This document shows positions 10,531-22,168 of a stretch of DNA of 64,000 nucleotides, one piece after another; positions within the stretch are counted from its first letter, which is position 1; the number at the start of each line of letters is the position of its first letter. The notes beneath the pieces were generated by a model. It saw only the letters and a program-made list of their open reading frames with translations, searched no databases and was not told where the DNA came from. The translations under genes and the position numbers were made by a program. Origin of the DNA: Diaporthe sp. PMI_573 (taxonomy: Eukaryota; Ascomycota; Sordariomycetes; Diaporthales; Diaporthaceae); contig JAJTUP010000036.1 of the NCBI GenBank assembly GCA_021399435.1, positions 186,001 to 250,000 on the forward strand, given 5' to 3'.

Positions 10531-11828
10531 CTATGCGTGTGGTGGATCCGACAATGTGTCTGAAGATTCGTAGCCTCCATCCACCTGACTGCCGTTCTTT
10601 GGTTTGGGCAATGCAGGGTGTGGTTTTGAGGCCCCTAGTTTCAGTCTCTTGGCGGGTGATAGCTGTTTTGACGTGGGTTTCTTGGGCACGACCTGGACGG
10701 TTGATTTCTTGTCGTCCTCGTCGTCCTCGCCGTCGACCTTGGACTCCACGCTCAGGAATGAGCTTGTCTTGACCTTGTCCTTGTCCTTCTCCTTCTTGGG
10801 CTTGTTCTTGAGCAGGATCTTGGTGGTCGGTCCCTTGAGCTTCTTGCTCTTCTTCTTGGGGTTGGTCGTGTCTGACTCCTGATCCTCATCGAGTTCGTCG
10901 GCATCACGCTTCCTAGGACTTCCCGCCCGCGAGCCATTGACTGGGGTGCCCTTCTGGCTGGAAGGAGGGGTGTTGTCACCATTACCACCATTAGTGATCT
11001 TCTGTGAGGCCACACGACTTGCGTTCCTGCCGCTGTTGCCGATGCACGCTCCCATATGGTTGTTCAGACGTGTGACCAGGATGCACCTTTTACACTTGCT
11101 ACAAGTCGCAGAGGGGAATGAGAGTACGTTGGGCGGGCGCTGACCGTCAGACGTGGGCGTGACGGTCCCGTCTACACTGGCATCGAGTTTCTTCTCCATG
11201 TCCTTCTTTTTCTTGCCCCTGCCCGGCCCCGGGGCGACCCACGTCTGGCCGTAGATGTCGTAGCCAGGCTTGTCAATGTAAGGGTGCTTCTTGCAATATA
11301 TAACACCAGGGTCTGGCTTCTGAGCCCCCCTGCCGTCGGTGGGGTGCAGCAGGCGAGGGAGGTGGCATCGTGGGCAAAGGATGTCCTTTGTGGTTTGTAA
11401 TGGATTGCCCTTGAGCAGAACCCTGCCGTCCTCGTATATGGCAGCATCGGTCTCGGTTCTTATGTCGGGCTTGGTGTCCGGGTCCGAGGCATCTGCAGCG
11501 TCGGCGGCCAGCTTCTCCACACGTATGGCAGCGGTGTTGGCTCTGCGAGTCTTCTCTTCGCGGTGGACTTCGAGGACGAGATCGAAGATGACATTGTAAA
11601 GAACGTCATCGAGGACCTGGTGTGACTAGGCAGCGGTCAATACGAGCCAGACAGGGCGAGGTGCCCAAGGGCAAGCGCTGCGCAGGGTGCGGGTGTGGGT
11701 GCAGCATTGGCAGTCCTGTTGCAGGCGGCCAGATTAATACTTACAATTCGACTCAGGGCATCGGAACCCTTGCTGGCCTTGATGATTCCTGCTCTGCCAG
11801 AGAGGCTCTCCAGCTTGACCTCGTCCAT
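10531..11828 (-). CDS. sgf11: Sgf11-like SAGA deubiquitinase-module zinc-finger protein
   Basis: Sgf11 links Ubp8 to the SAGA coactivator and its zinc finger helps dock the module on nucleosomes for H2B deubiquitination. Two exons are inferred: 11745-11828 (28 residues) and 10531-11616, giving 389 residues. Residues 29-50 form a helix (VLDDVLYNVIFDLVLEVHREEK region) like the N-terminal helix of yeast Sgf11. The Sgf11 finger lies at about 200-230: C-x2-C, RLNNHM and a second cysteine, followed by GNSGRNASR. A second cysteine pair (CPRC, 109-112, and a Cys near 136) with YIDKPGYDIYGQT is an addition typical of filamentous fungi. The rest is Lys/Glu/Ser-rich and disordered, with likely nuclear localisation signals. 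It is far longer than yeast Sgf11 (99 residues), so an ATXN7L3-like relative is possible. Confidence 0.65.
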
Positions 11829-13073
11829 CTTGAGAGGGAGGAGGGGGAGCCAAAGGGGGGCAAACGAAGGCGAAGAGGAGAGGAAGAGAGGGTGTGGGAG
11901 GGTGTATGTGTGTAAGAGTGTAAGAGGCGATGGAAACTAATCAATTAATTTTTGGATTTCGGGAAGGCTGACGACCTGCGACGCCGGGCCTTGGGATGAC
12001 GGATGGGGAAGCACAAACCAAACGGGTTGCAGTAGGCAGGTAGGGCAGTAAGCAGAGCACAGTGCTGTGGCAGGTCGATAGTCTACCTAGGTACCTACTG
12101 TAGGGTGCTGGGACCCTTTGCAGCAACAGTTGTGGTGCAGGGGGGGGGGCGCTGTAATCGGCACACGGGGCCGAACTCTGGTGCGTTGCAGCCGGCCCAC
12201 TCACTGATGGACTGGGGGCGACGGTGCCGTGGCAGACGGTGACAAGCAGGAGCGTTGACGAAGGCCGTTTTGATGCTCAACAGTTGCTGGACCTGTCTGC
12301 ATGAAGCACCAGGAATGTCGGATGGTCGGGCCCCTTGTTTTGAGCAGCAGGGCGAGCGACGGTCTAAGGCCAGCGTGTAGAGGCAGTCCTCGACTGGGGC
12401 GAGTGTAATAGTAGGGCTGAGTGGGTGAGTGGTGACCGAGCGATCTTGACTGATTGATGCGAGTTGAGATTGGAGAAAGCATGGGCCTGCACTGACCCCC
12501 AAGCAAGCCAGTCTAGGGATTATCGACCATAAACTGTTTTGCGCCAGATGACCATGCTCTTTGCAGCTATCCCGACTATGAAGCTGGGCTGTCGAATGAA
12601 ATATAGCAACCCTCCTGTCCAAGTCAATTACTAAAAGAAGTTACCAACCCAACTGCACAAGAACGGTCACCCCCCTTCTTGCGAGCCTCCTGATATATCA
12701 CAGACAGACAAGACAACCTGCGCGTGCTGCGGTACGTAGCGCCCCCGGATGGCCCGTAGCGTCGGGAAGCAGCCAGCCCCACGGTCTACGGTCTGGAACC
12801 CTTTGGGCAGCTGGTGGCGGCCCCTACCCCTGACTTGCTGCATGCAGTGTGCTGCAACCAGCTTTTGGTGACATGAACACATGCAATCGGAGGGCCCAAC
12901 CTTATTTTCTTGCTGGGAAGAGATGAACATGCCTCGTCTGTTACTACCCTCGGTCTCAGCCTCAGTCTCGGTCTCAGTCTCGATCTGAATCCCAACCTGA
13001 TCTCTACTTTCAATTATTAGCCCACAAGACCGTGAAACCGCCCGGAACACCTTGCAATGCCTCTGTCAGACGC
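11829..13073. promoter_or_regulatory. Divergent promoter region, sgf11-like / PIP-box acetyltransferase
   Basis: About 1.2 kb separates the two divergent starts. A CCTAGGTACCTA palindromic motif lies near 12085-12098, and CTCAGT/CTCGGT hexamer repeats lie at about 12950-12990. The open frames inside (for example 12095-12622 on the minus strand) show no homology or codon bias and were not taken as genes. Confidence 0.45.
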
Positions 13074-13077
13074 ATGA
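13057..13077 (+). CDS. Upstream ORF overlapping the acetyltransferase start
   Basis: A six-codon frame (M-P-L-S-D-A, stop) begins 17 nt before the first main-frame ATG, and its TGA overlaps that ATG as ATGA. If both lie in the mRNA, it would favour initiation at the second ATG (13155) or reduce translation. Whether the transcript includes it is unknown. Confidence 0.3.
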   Translation: MPLSDA

Positions 13078-14375
13078 GCAGACCCCTCCGCCTCTTCTCG
13101 ACAACAACCCAGCCATCATCCTCGGCATCGCCCTTGGTCCCTCCTCAGCCAGCCATGTCGCGCGCACAGCAGCCCTCGATCCTCTCCTTCTTCCAGCCCA
13201 ACAACAAGCAGCAGCCGCCAAAGTACGCTGCCCCTCCAATATCACAGGCCCAACAGCAGCAGCAGCAACAACAACAAGTTCCTCCTCCAGCTCCTCCTCC
13301 GCCGCAGCCCCCACAACAGCCAGTCGCACCCGTCATCTTGGCCTCACCAGTCACTGCCGTGCCGCCCTCGACGCCCTCCCCACACCCCTCCGCGACCATC
13401 GTCCCCGTGACGGACGCCCACATCCCCGCCCTGCGCCGCATAAACGCCCTGCTCCTGCCCGTCAACTACACCGACGGCTTCTACAAGGCAATCCTAGACC
13501 CGGCGCAGTCAGGCCTCTTCAGCCGCGCCGTCCTCTTCCGCGACCGCGACGCCTCCTCCGCGCCAAAGGTAATCGGCGGCCTGGTCTGCCGCCTGGAGCC
13601 CAGCCCTTTCGACCCTGCCACGGGAGCCTACTCGCCTGACCTCGCCCGCCGCGCCCGCGAACGCGTTAGCCCCCCGCCCGACTCCCGCGTCCTCTACGTC
13701 CAGAGCCTGGGAGTCCTCGCGCCCTACCGCGGCCTGGGCCTGGCCGCCGCCGCCGTCGAGGGCATCTTCGACGCCGTGCGCGCGGTCGCCGCCGATGCCC
13801 GCGGCGACGGGCTCAGCATTGGTTGGGTCTATGCACACGTCTGGACGGAGAACCACGACGGGCTCGCGTGGTATGCGAAGCGGGGCTTCGAGAGGGACGC
13901 AAGGCTCGAGAACTACTATTCCAAGCTCCAGCCGGGTAGCGCCTGGGTCATGAAGCGGCGGGTGTTGCCCCTGGGGGCGGTGGAGGGAGGAGGGTCTGGC
14001 GGGGGCATGCGCAATTGGGGCGCCACAAACGGCCATGCCGCACACCAGCCCTCCGTCATTCCAGCGACCGTCACCACTGCGGCGGTGAACCTGCCTGGGT
14101 TCTCTAGCGCGAACGGCCTGCCGACACCACCACCTTCGGCTCCGAATGGCCCGCCGCCAGCAGCCCGACCCGGCCCACCAGGGTCATCTTTGTCCTTCCA
14201 AAACAAGCGGCCGGACATGGAGTGGAACGACCTGCCGGAAGACATGGTCGCCGCGTCCCGGGCCAAGGACCTCCTCTCCCCGCCGACGGGGTCGGGCTCG
14301 AGCTCCAGGAGCAGCTCAGCGGCGGGGCGCAAGAAGAAAGACAGGGCGTACCCGACTGCCGCGTTCGGGAACTGA
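13074..14375 (+). CDS. GNAT N-acetyltransferase (Naa50-like) with N-terminal PIP-box
   Basis: The central GNAT domain (about residues 95-300) resembles Naa50/San, an acetyl-CoA-dependent N-terminal or lysine acetyltransferase needed for sister-chromatid cohesion in animals. Matches are LPVNYTDGFY, LYVQSLGVLAPYRGLGL (acetyl-CoA loop), HVWTENHDGLAWYAKRGFE and ENYYSKLQPG. It is one exon, 433 residues from the first ATG. A second in-frame ATG at 13155 (406 residues) has a better context (GCCATGTCG). With either start the N-terminus carries QPSILSFF, a textbook PCNA-interacting motif (Q-x2-I/L/M-x2-F-F), at 33-40 or 6-13, followed by a Gln/Pro-rich linker. The C-terminal 130 residues are Pro/Gly/Ser-rich with a basic patch (GRKKKDR). 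No Eco1-type zinc finger was seen. Nuclear action at replication forks is inferred. Confidence 0.8.
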   Translation: MSRPLRLFSTTTQPSSSASPLVPPQPAMSRAQQPSILSFFQPNNKQQPPKYAAPPISQAQQQQQQQQQVPPPAPPPPQPPQQPVAPVILASPVTAVPPSTPSPHPSATIVPVTDAHIPALRRINALLLPVNYTDGFYKAILDPAQSGLFSRAVLFRDRDASSAPKVIGGLVCRLEPSPFDPATGAYSPDLARRARERVSPPPDSRVLYVQSLGVLAPYRGLGLAAAAVEGIFDAVRAVAADARGDGLSIGWVYAHVWTENHDGLAWYAKRGFERDARLENYYSKLQPGSAWVMKRRVLPLGAVEGGGSGGGMRNWGATNGHAAHQPSVIPATVTTAAVNLPGFSSANGLPTPPPSAPNGPPPAARPGPPGSSLSFQNKRPDMEWNDLPEDMVAASRAKDLLSPPTGSGSSSRSSSAAGRKKKDRAYPTAAFGN

Positions 14376-15352
14376 TCTCGTGCGGCAGGCGGGGTTGTTT
14401 GATTCAAGGGGGTGGAAGGGAAGCGGACTTTCCTGGTAGAGAAAGACGGCGTTATGGGCGGTAGGATAGAGGCGGCGGGCAAAAAAGCACAACACCGAGA
14501 GTGTCGCATGGGGGGCAGCGGACGGGTTTGGGATTTCAAGATCTGCCTCCTCAATCATGCCCGGACACTGCAGAAGAAGTCTGGTAGAGGCATTATAGAC
14601 ACTGCGAGTGCAACACGTGCGCGCTCATTACAGCCATGGGGAAAGACAGCATCGTTAACGCATTAGAGGTATCGATTAGACAGCAGAATTGCTGACGCTT
14701 CCGCATGCCCGAGACAAAAGGCCCGCATCGGAGCTTCTCACGCATTGTATTCTCTGAGACTGGAACATGTAACCCGTCGTGTATTGTTGGCACAAACTAA
14801 CATACCACGAGGCATATACTATTCGCCTAGTATAATCCCTGAACAGAACCTTGGCTGTAATAGGTTCTTGAAACTTAATAGCTGATTGGTCAGAGTCCTG
14901 AGTATGAATTAGTTTACTATCTGTTAAATAGTCTTAGTACTAGGTAAAGGGTGTATGAGTAAAGGAGAGGTACAGTAGAGGAGAGGGACGTATACTGTAC
15001 TACGATGCGCGATATACTATATCATTTGGTAGTCGGTCAAATACCCGCTAGAGTCAGCCGGCCGGGGCAGCAGTAGGAGTAACAGTCATATCTCGGCGGA
15101 ACTCAAGGACACAAATTAACAAAGGGGTCCGACAATTGATCAATTCTGGATGAACTCCGGTATGAACCATGAAAATATCCCCTGCCAGAAGTGCAAGCTG
15201 CAGTTGCAGAGCATTGCCCAAGCCAAACCAAACCAGAAAACCCCGCTTTCCGATGGAATGCCAAATTCATAACCATATCATATACAGTAGTAATAAAGGG
15301 AGTAGACAGGATGCATATCCTGCCTAATGCACGCCATTCAGGCCTGCCCACA
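14376..15352. other. Convergent intergenic region
   Basis: The stretch separates the 3' ends of the acetyltransferase (+) and glucokinase (-) genes. It becomes AT-richer from about 14820 to 15060. No gene or RNA was recognised. Confidence 0.5.
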
Positions 15353-17254
15353 TCAGCTCCGGGCCACGAAACGCCCCCAAAGGCCTGCGAAGAACTCCTT
15401 CTTCCTGATCGCCACAAGGCCTGCGATCAGTCCCAGTCCGGCCCACTGCCACGGCTGGACCTTGCGCAGGTGCCACCGGATTGCAGGAATAGAAAATGAA
15501 GAGACACGGTGCTGTGAGCGCAGCGAGAGTTAGGAAACGGGGGCCTTGATTCATATTGGAAGGAGGATAAGAGGCTTCGCCGCAGCAGCCTCTCCATTTG
15601 GCAGGGTGGATCTTACCTCGTTCAGGAACTCAGGTGTTGGTTGGGTCTTCTCCTCGCCTGTGGCGACGAGCGCGATGAGGGCAGCACCTACACCAGACCC
15701 GTCCTTCGCAATACCGATGCGGATCTTGTTGGCGCCTTCCTCATCAATGCCCTCAATGGCTCGGAACGCCTCGTAAATCATGTCGCGGAAGTATGGGTAG
15801 TGCTCGACGAGACTGCCGTCCACGCCCACGTCAATTGGCTCGCCCTCCCACTCTGGGTCGGTCAGCTTGCCGGTCTTCAGAACAATAGCAGCGATACTGA
15901 TAGCCGAAAGACGGGCAGCGCGCCGGCCGACAGACTCAGCGATGGCCTTGAAGGCCTGGGCGTCCTCCAGTGAGGGGCTGTACACGAGGAGCTGGTCCTC
16001 CAGGGCCTGGCGCAGAGTGCCGAGGTCGGGGGTGTTATCTGCGGCTGCAACAGACATGATGGCCGTATCAACTCCCCATTGCTTGAAAATGCCAGACTCT
16101 TGAGCGATGGTCGTTGTCGACCGCCAGTCGTTCTTGCTGGAGTTCTCGTCCTTGAAGAGCTGCACATTCTCGTTCCTCAGCAGGTCGACGACGGCCAGAC
16201 GCAGGATCTCGCCCAGGAACATGCCAGAAACACGCTTCTCGAACATCTGAATGCCCGGGTTGTTGCTGTCCTTGTCCAATTGCTTGTCCCATGTTGTGTT
16301 GGGAAGTACGTTTAATTGGTTGTCGAAAGAACCCCACTCGGTGTTGATGATCATATCTCCTGTGCTCCTGTCGAAGGCACCCTGCACGGGCTTCTTGACA
16401 TTCGAGAGCTTCTCCACGTATGCTCCGTTGGTGCCGGTGCCGAAGATTGCACCCAGAATTGTGCCCTTCTTTCCAGGTGACGCGTATGAGCGGGCCATCA
16501 GTGTGCCCACGGTGTCGTTAACGAGCGCAGCGACCTTGACAGGCAACCCGAGCTTGTCAATCTCAGTCTGCAGCAGTTGGCAAACGTCTTTGCCCACCGC
16601 ATCGGGGATATCGAAGCCCTTTGTCCAGCGCATAAGAATTCCCTTGTTGATGCCGATTTGTTGGACTGGGAAGCTGAATGTGAAACCCAGACGGAACACT
16701 TCCTCTTCCTTGTAGCCCTCGGGGTTGCTGAATGTGAAGCGCCTCCTCAAGCGATGCTCAAAATGCTCGCTGTGGTGTTTACGGAGGAAGAGCTCGATCT
16801 GCTTTGCCAGGAAGCCAAACAGCTGTTGGGCGGTCTTGGCTGTCATGAGCTCCTTCGGTATGGCGACCTTTGAGTAAGTAAGGTTGAACGTTGTGTCGCC
16901 ATTGAGGTGGATGGAGCAGACTCGGAAGTTCGTTCCGCCCAGATCGACGGCGAGGTAGAGGCCCTGTGTGGGTAGGGTAAGCTGTGGCACTCAGAGCGCA
17001 GAGGCGCGCAAGGCTTACCTTCTCGGTGCCGTTGGGGACGCCAGTGACGTAGGTAGGGATCTGGCTCAAGCTTGTGCCGTCCCTCTCGAGGCCCTGGTCT
17101 GATGGGGCGTGAGCTGTGTGTCAATCAACGGGGCGATGAGGGCTGTAGTAGACGCACCCATCTGGCTGAGGAACTCAACGACGCCCTTGTTGAGGTCGGC
17201 ATCGTTGAGGTCGAACTCCTGCACGACGCGGTTGGTCTCTGCCGTGAGCCCCAT
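15353..17254 (-). CDS. glkA: Glucokinase (hexokinase family), possible C-terminal tail anchor
   Basis: This enzyme phosphorylates glucose with ATP at the entry to glycolysis. Four exons are inferred: 17158-17254, 17019-17098, 15617-16963 and 15353-15511, giving 560 residues. Hexokinase motifs are all present: VDLGGTNFRV, the FTFSFPV segment, the ALVNDTVGTLMA region with its catalytic Asp, IFGTGTNGAY, INTEWGSFDN and GSGVGAALIAL. The phase at QM/DQGLERDGT and TEK/GLYLAVD supports introns 1 and 2. Exon 3 has a GTAAGA donor; splicing to exon 4 adds 52 residues ending in a short hydrophobic helix (WAGLGLIAGLVAI) with RKK and further basic residues. If intron 3 is kept, the protein instead ends at 15551 after 529 residues with no helix. 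Both forms have a full catalytic domain. Confidence 0.9.
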
Positions 17255-20200
17255 AGTGAGAGGTATGGATGTGGGGGCTGAAGTAGGAAAGACTTGGGGA
17301 ATCTCGCACACAGGCTCTTGAGATACTTGGGCGGGAGGGGAGTAGGAGGGACGGAAGAGAGGGAATGGAGCTATTATATGAGAGGAATAGAGCAGCTTGG
17401 CGTCACGAAGTACCAGCTGCAGGAGCTAGCAGGAGGGAGCAGGGTTAGCAAGCTTTCAGACGACAGGCGACGGAATGGGGAGAGTCGTGAGATTGTGCGG
17501 GGCACATGCGCAGGCGCAGCTTGGACTTTCTGGGGAGTGCGGCTAAAAAGCCAAGCTGGCCTGGTTGGGGCCCGTTGGCCGTGACCTCCAAGTGACCTGG
17601 AGGAGACTTACTAAGATTAGCACTGGGAATAAGGCCCAGCAGAGATGTATCGGCCTGAGGGTCGAAGAGTCGAGGGGTGACGAGGACGAACAAGGCTTGC
17701 GATTGCGAGCCTGACCCTGGCTTTTGTTCCTCCGGAAATCACAGTCTGAGTCGTCAGCCGTTGCGGTCGAGCCGTCAATGGCACGCCAGGAGGCGCTGCC
17801 GTGCGAGGGTGGCCTCTCCAGCTTGGCGGCCGTCGTACAAGAGCTCGAGACCGAGAGGGCAGAATATCCAATGCCAGTGACGTAGAGCCTTGTTGCTAGG
17901 ATTCCTCAGCGCGGGATTCTGGCGGTGCCGCCCCCGTCCGTGCCTGAGCTCCCAGACACCTTTGTCGAACCTTCCTCCTCCGAAGCGAGAGCTCCTGCTC
18001 CTGCTCCTGCCACATGCATCCAGAGCCAGGAGGAAAGAGCGGTCCCGGCGCCGCAGCTGGATGGGCGCACCGTTGGTGGTGAGAGGTACCTCGGAGGTCA
18101 ATCAGAGACAGCACAAATGCTGTCCGGGAAGCAGGTAGCTACCAGCAACAAGCCTGTGTGGCCTCGGCGGCTGGCGGAGACTCGGGGCGACTCCAGTGGA
18201 GCGAGAAAAAAGGCCCGGATGTGCTGCAGGCGAGACCTGGAATGAGATCATGGGCGACCAATAACCGCGCAACCCCTGCTGCTTGTCCGCGGGCGACTCG
18301 AGGGAATTCAATCGAGCTGGACGGGACGGGACGAGTCCAGACCAGCGAGAATTTGTGCTGATACAACACACAGGTTGGATGGTTGGGGATGCAGACAGCA
18401 AGCAGGGAGGCTTCGGTGGAGCTGCGAGCGCCTTGACTGCTGGGCGGTCAGGAACATCAGTGAAGCCTGCGCAGTATCTATTGCTACTTGTGTAGATCGT
18501 AGGTGGTATCGCCGTGTCAATCGTTTGTTTCCTCGGGCGCCGCTAGAAAGAGCGAGCCCAATGGAGGCCAATGCCAGCTGCTCGCCTCATGCAACGCCTC
18601 GAGCTTGGGCTGCAGGTTGTGCTTTAGCGATCGAATGCTGGACCTGCCTCGTGGGCGTGGTGCGGCAGCTGATCCGCCTTGTCGGTTCGCCTGTTCGCCC
18701 AGCAGTCTGGGACACCCACACAGCACACGGTGATTGATCGGCTCGGCGATGGCGACCTTCCAGGGAACCTCGCGCCGAACAATGGCAGCGGCCGGGGCCG
18801 ATGACGTAGTACTGGCGGTTGTACCCACAGTCGCAGAGCTGCTAAGGCTTACCCACAGAATTCAACGGTGGGCTTCCATGGGGTGACGAGACCTCGACGG
18901 GGAAATTGTGGTGGAATGGCGGCAGTCGTGGAGGTAATCGTGGGTGCCCGTGGAGAAAAAGGAGCCTCATGGAGCCGCTGGGAATGAGTCGGGACAGGGC
19001 CAATCCGGTGTATTTCCCCGGCTGTGCTGTCTGAGAAGATTCTTGAGCCCTTCCAATGCAATGACCGGTCACCCAAGAAGCCCAGTCAGGGCCGCACGAG
19101 ACTCTAGACTCTCACCCCGTGTTGGGAATGCCAAATTTGTCTGGCAGGGCGCTGCGTATTCCGGCAGATGCTCAGAGGCTCTCGCACGTCGATACAAAGG
19201 GAACGTCTCTGGGGATCCGAGGCAGGTGATGTGGGGGCCTGAGGATAGCGAAAGGACCGAATCGATGGCATCAGGTCGTGGGGCGGACGTTGCCCGAACC
19301 AGGACAGGTGTGCAGACTTTTGAAGCCCAGCTCCCGGGTTTTGATTGTGAGGCCCAGCACGACAGAAAAGCACTTGCTACTGTGTAGTCACAAGGACACG
19401 AACCTCACGAGAGGAGGGCGCCACCGACACCCGATCTCGAGCAACCAAGGCGCAAGGAAGCCCCATGGAAGGGCCTGGGGCCCCCACGAGAAACCAGGAG
19501 GGGAGAATGTTTCGGCAACAGGTAACAAGATTGATCACGCGACAACCCTTACCGAAGTAATACCAATCAATTCCACAGTACACACTGCACTACTTATTCG
19601 TCTTCTCTTACACCCTGGCTGTGTCCGTGCCATCGCAGAGAGTCCGGACGAAGGCCATCAAGCCATTCACATCGTGCCAACTCCCCCAACCTGCAACGTT
19701 TCTTCAAACGGCTTGCTGCTAGTAGCCAATTCTCAGCGGTCACACTACTAATTGCTTGCTCTTAGTCGCCGACTCCGACGCTAGCCAATACTGCCATCCC
19801 ACAATGCACTCCAGCTACATTGTGAAACACTTGTCCTCCGGGGACAATCAAGCTAGTGCGCACCCAGCCCTCACAGCTCCGTCTCCTCGTGGCACCTGAG
19901 GCTACGGTCACCCGGGATTGATGGCGCGAGATTCAGTGTTCGAGGATTTGACCTTCTCAAGTAATTGTCAAGTCGGATTTTCGAATTCCTGGTACTCCTC
20001 TGTCATTGAAACCAGCCTTGAAGAGTTGTCGAGGTGCCATTAGGCATTGTCAGTTTGGCGAATGGTTGTTGCCAGGTATTCCTGAAGATGCGCAAAGAGA
20101 CAAAAATGAGAAGTGATTTCCCTTATGAGTGTCTGGTGCGCTTCCTCGCATGATTTGTCATTTTGATATTAGAGCTCTTACATAAGAACAACTTTTGTCC

Positions 20201-22168
20201 GTCAGACTCGCAAACCATGTCTACATCTCGCAACCAGCTATAAGGAGGACCCCGACTTCATTGCAAGAGTCGCATCAGTTCTGAAAATTCTCATCTGCCC
20301 TATGCACGCCGCCGCGTTTGAGGCTCTTTTGGCCACCTTGGTAAGCTATAGTCTTCAGCTACCCCTAGGCTAGGGGCGATTGTCTTACAATCATGGCATT
20401 GGGCCTGCAACCTGCGACTCAATCGAGGGCGGCTTGATAGGGGAATCATGTAAGACTACTTGGTGTGCTCGCTCCACGATTTGTAGCATTGCGTTATCAC
20501 CAGTGCCGGCTCGGAGCAGGCTCGAGTGCTGATAGTCCACGAGGGAAACCACAGTTGGGACCATGCAAATTGGTCCGACAAAATTGCAATCGTTGTATAT
20601 TGTCTGGTGCAATTCAGAGCTATTGTTCTTGACACATGCCCTCAAAGAGAGTCTCTGAAGGAAGACTCCGAGCAGATGAAAAGTCGAGCAGGATGGAGTG
20701 ACCTTATCATGCGCCAGTACTAGTATCTTTGACGACTTCTCGGAAGTCCCAAGGTTTACATATGCTATCATTTTCTGTCATAAAAGGGGTTTAGTGGCCG
20801 GTAGGCTCTTGTCCTTGAGCCGATCTCAGTTGTAAACATGGGGCCAATAGACGACTTGTTAAGTATGTGATGCTGAGTCCTATCTGACCAAGCTGTGACC
20901 TGAAGCGCCATCAGGCCCCTCAGAAAACCTGCAAGAGAAAGGAACAACCAGATCCGTCAAGGATCCTGATGCCCCATGTGTGGCTGTGGTGAAAGCGTAC
21001 AATCCACCTTGTATTTGCAAAAGTACTCCACACAGATGCTGAGCTCGCCCATATTTCCCGGAGTTGTTGCTCGTGTGCCAATCAAGGCAAGCTGTAAGGC
21101 ACAGTCCAATGCTGGCGGTCCGGACGACCTCTTTGGTGAGCGCATGTCCCTCTTCGTCTGGCAATTTGGATGGCCTTTCCTTGGGACCCCATGGTTTTCC
21201 TTGCTCGCTTGTGTCCTGAATGGGGATCCCCCTGAATCCAGTCGACTTACTTACTCATCACCGGCGCCTCAGGAACTCATTTTCAAACCCCTTAGCATGC
21301 TGAATTGTACACACATCCGAGGCGCTCTGTCATTTTACGCTTCGATCGATCACCTTGGGGAAAAGGTTCAATCACGTCTTGCGTCACGGCTCGCACACGT
21401 TTCGACATCTCAGCACGCACCTCATGCTACCCTACTAATCGTCTGCTGCACAAAGCCGCCCCGCGAATCGAAGCTATATGGGCGGAGAGGCCGGAAGTTG
21501 TCGCGGGCTTGTCTTCGCCATCCATTTTTGATCATAGCTTCGGTAATGAAGAGTAATCGTCACTATTATCCTGTCTGTTGGTACGGCCCTGATGCCTTAG
21601 GTCAGGGGGTCTTTGCACGTGCAAATAGGGGCGAGCAAAAGGAACCACCGTACGTGTCTGGGTACGGGTTCGATTCTTGCTACGGAAGGAAGAAAGGAAG
21701 TCATCGCCATCGTGGGCGCCGAAGCACTTGGTGTAGTGGCCAGCCCTCTGCTGACTAAGCCAGACCGGCCCTTCTGATTGGCCACAGCCGGGCCGGGCGT
21801 GCGGTCCCTTCAACGGTCACCAAATCCACACTGTCCATGTCAACAATATCACTAGATAAATGGGTACAGACAACACCTCTACAAAACGAAAAGGCGCAGG
21901 GGAGAGGGTGGGCGTCAATATGGTGGCATGTTATATTCCCTCTAAGAGATATGTCATCTGTTTCTGGCTTGCGCACTCTTTACCCATGGCATTTGCTCCA
22001 GAAATCGGAGAAACGCTCCGGATTCCTAGTGATTCATTACTTCGAGCGATGTCAATGCAATGGTGGTATGCTCAAATTACTGAAGCACGTAGCCTATGAG
22101 ACTGCAAATATTTCCATTTCTTTATATCGGATAAGTTGCTCACTATCAAGCTTTAACCTCTCACCGTT
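17255..22168. other. Gene-poor 4.9-kb region
   Basis: No convincing gene was found between the glucokinase start and the homoaconitase relic. The first kilobase should hold the glucokinase promoter. The longest open frame (20976-21758 on the plus strand, 260 codons) has unbiased codons and matches nothing I know, so it was not called. Repetition is not obvious by eye. An unrecognised lncRNA or small gene cannot be excluded. Confidence 0.45.

Noticed and set aside
12095..12622. 175-codon minus-strand frame between divergent genes
   Set aside because: Composition is random-like, with no ATG-supported homology; lies in a promoter region.
21660..21740. Possible tRNA: GGTTCGATTC box and TGGTGTAGTGG box
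   Set aside because: The two boxes are in the wrong order and no T-stem or acceptor stem can be paired.
20976..21758. 260-codon plus-strand open frame
   Set aside because: Its codon use is unbiased, its residue mix is odd (rich in Cys, His, Ser) and I know no similar protein; likely chance.
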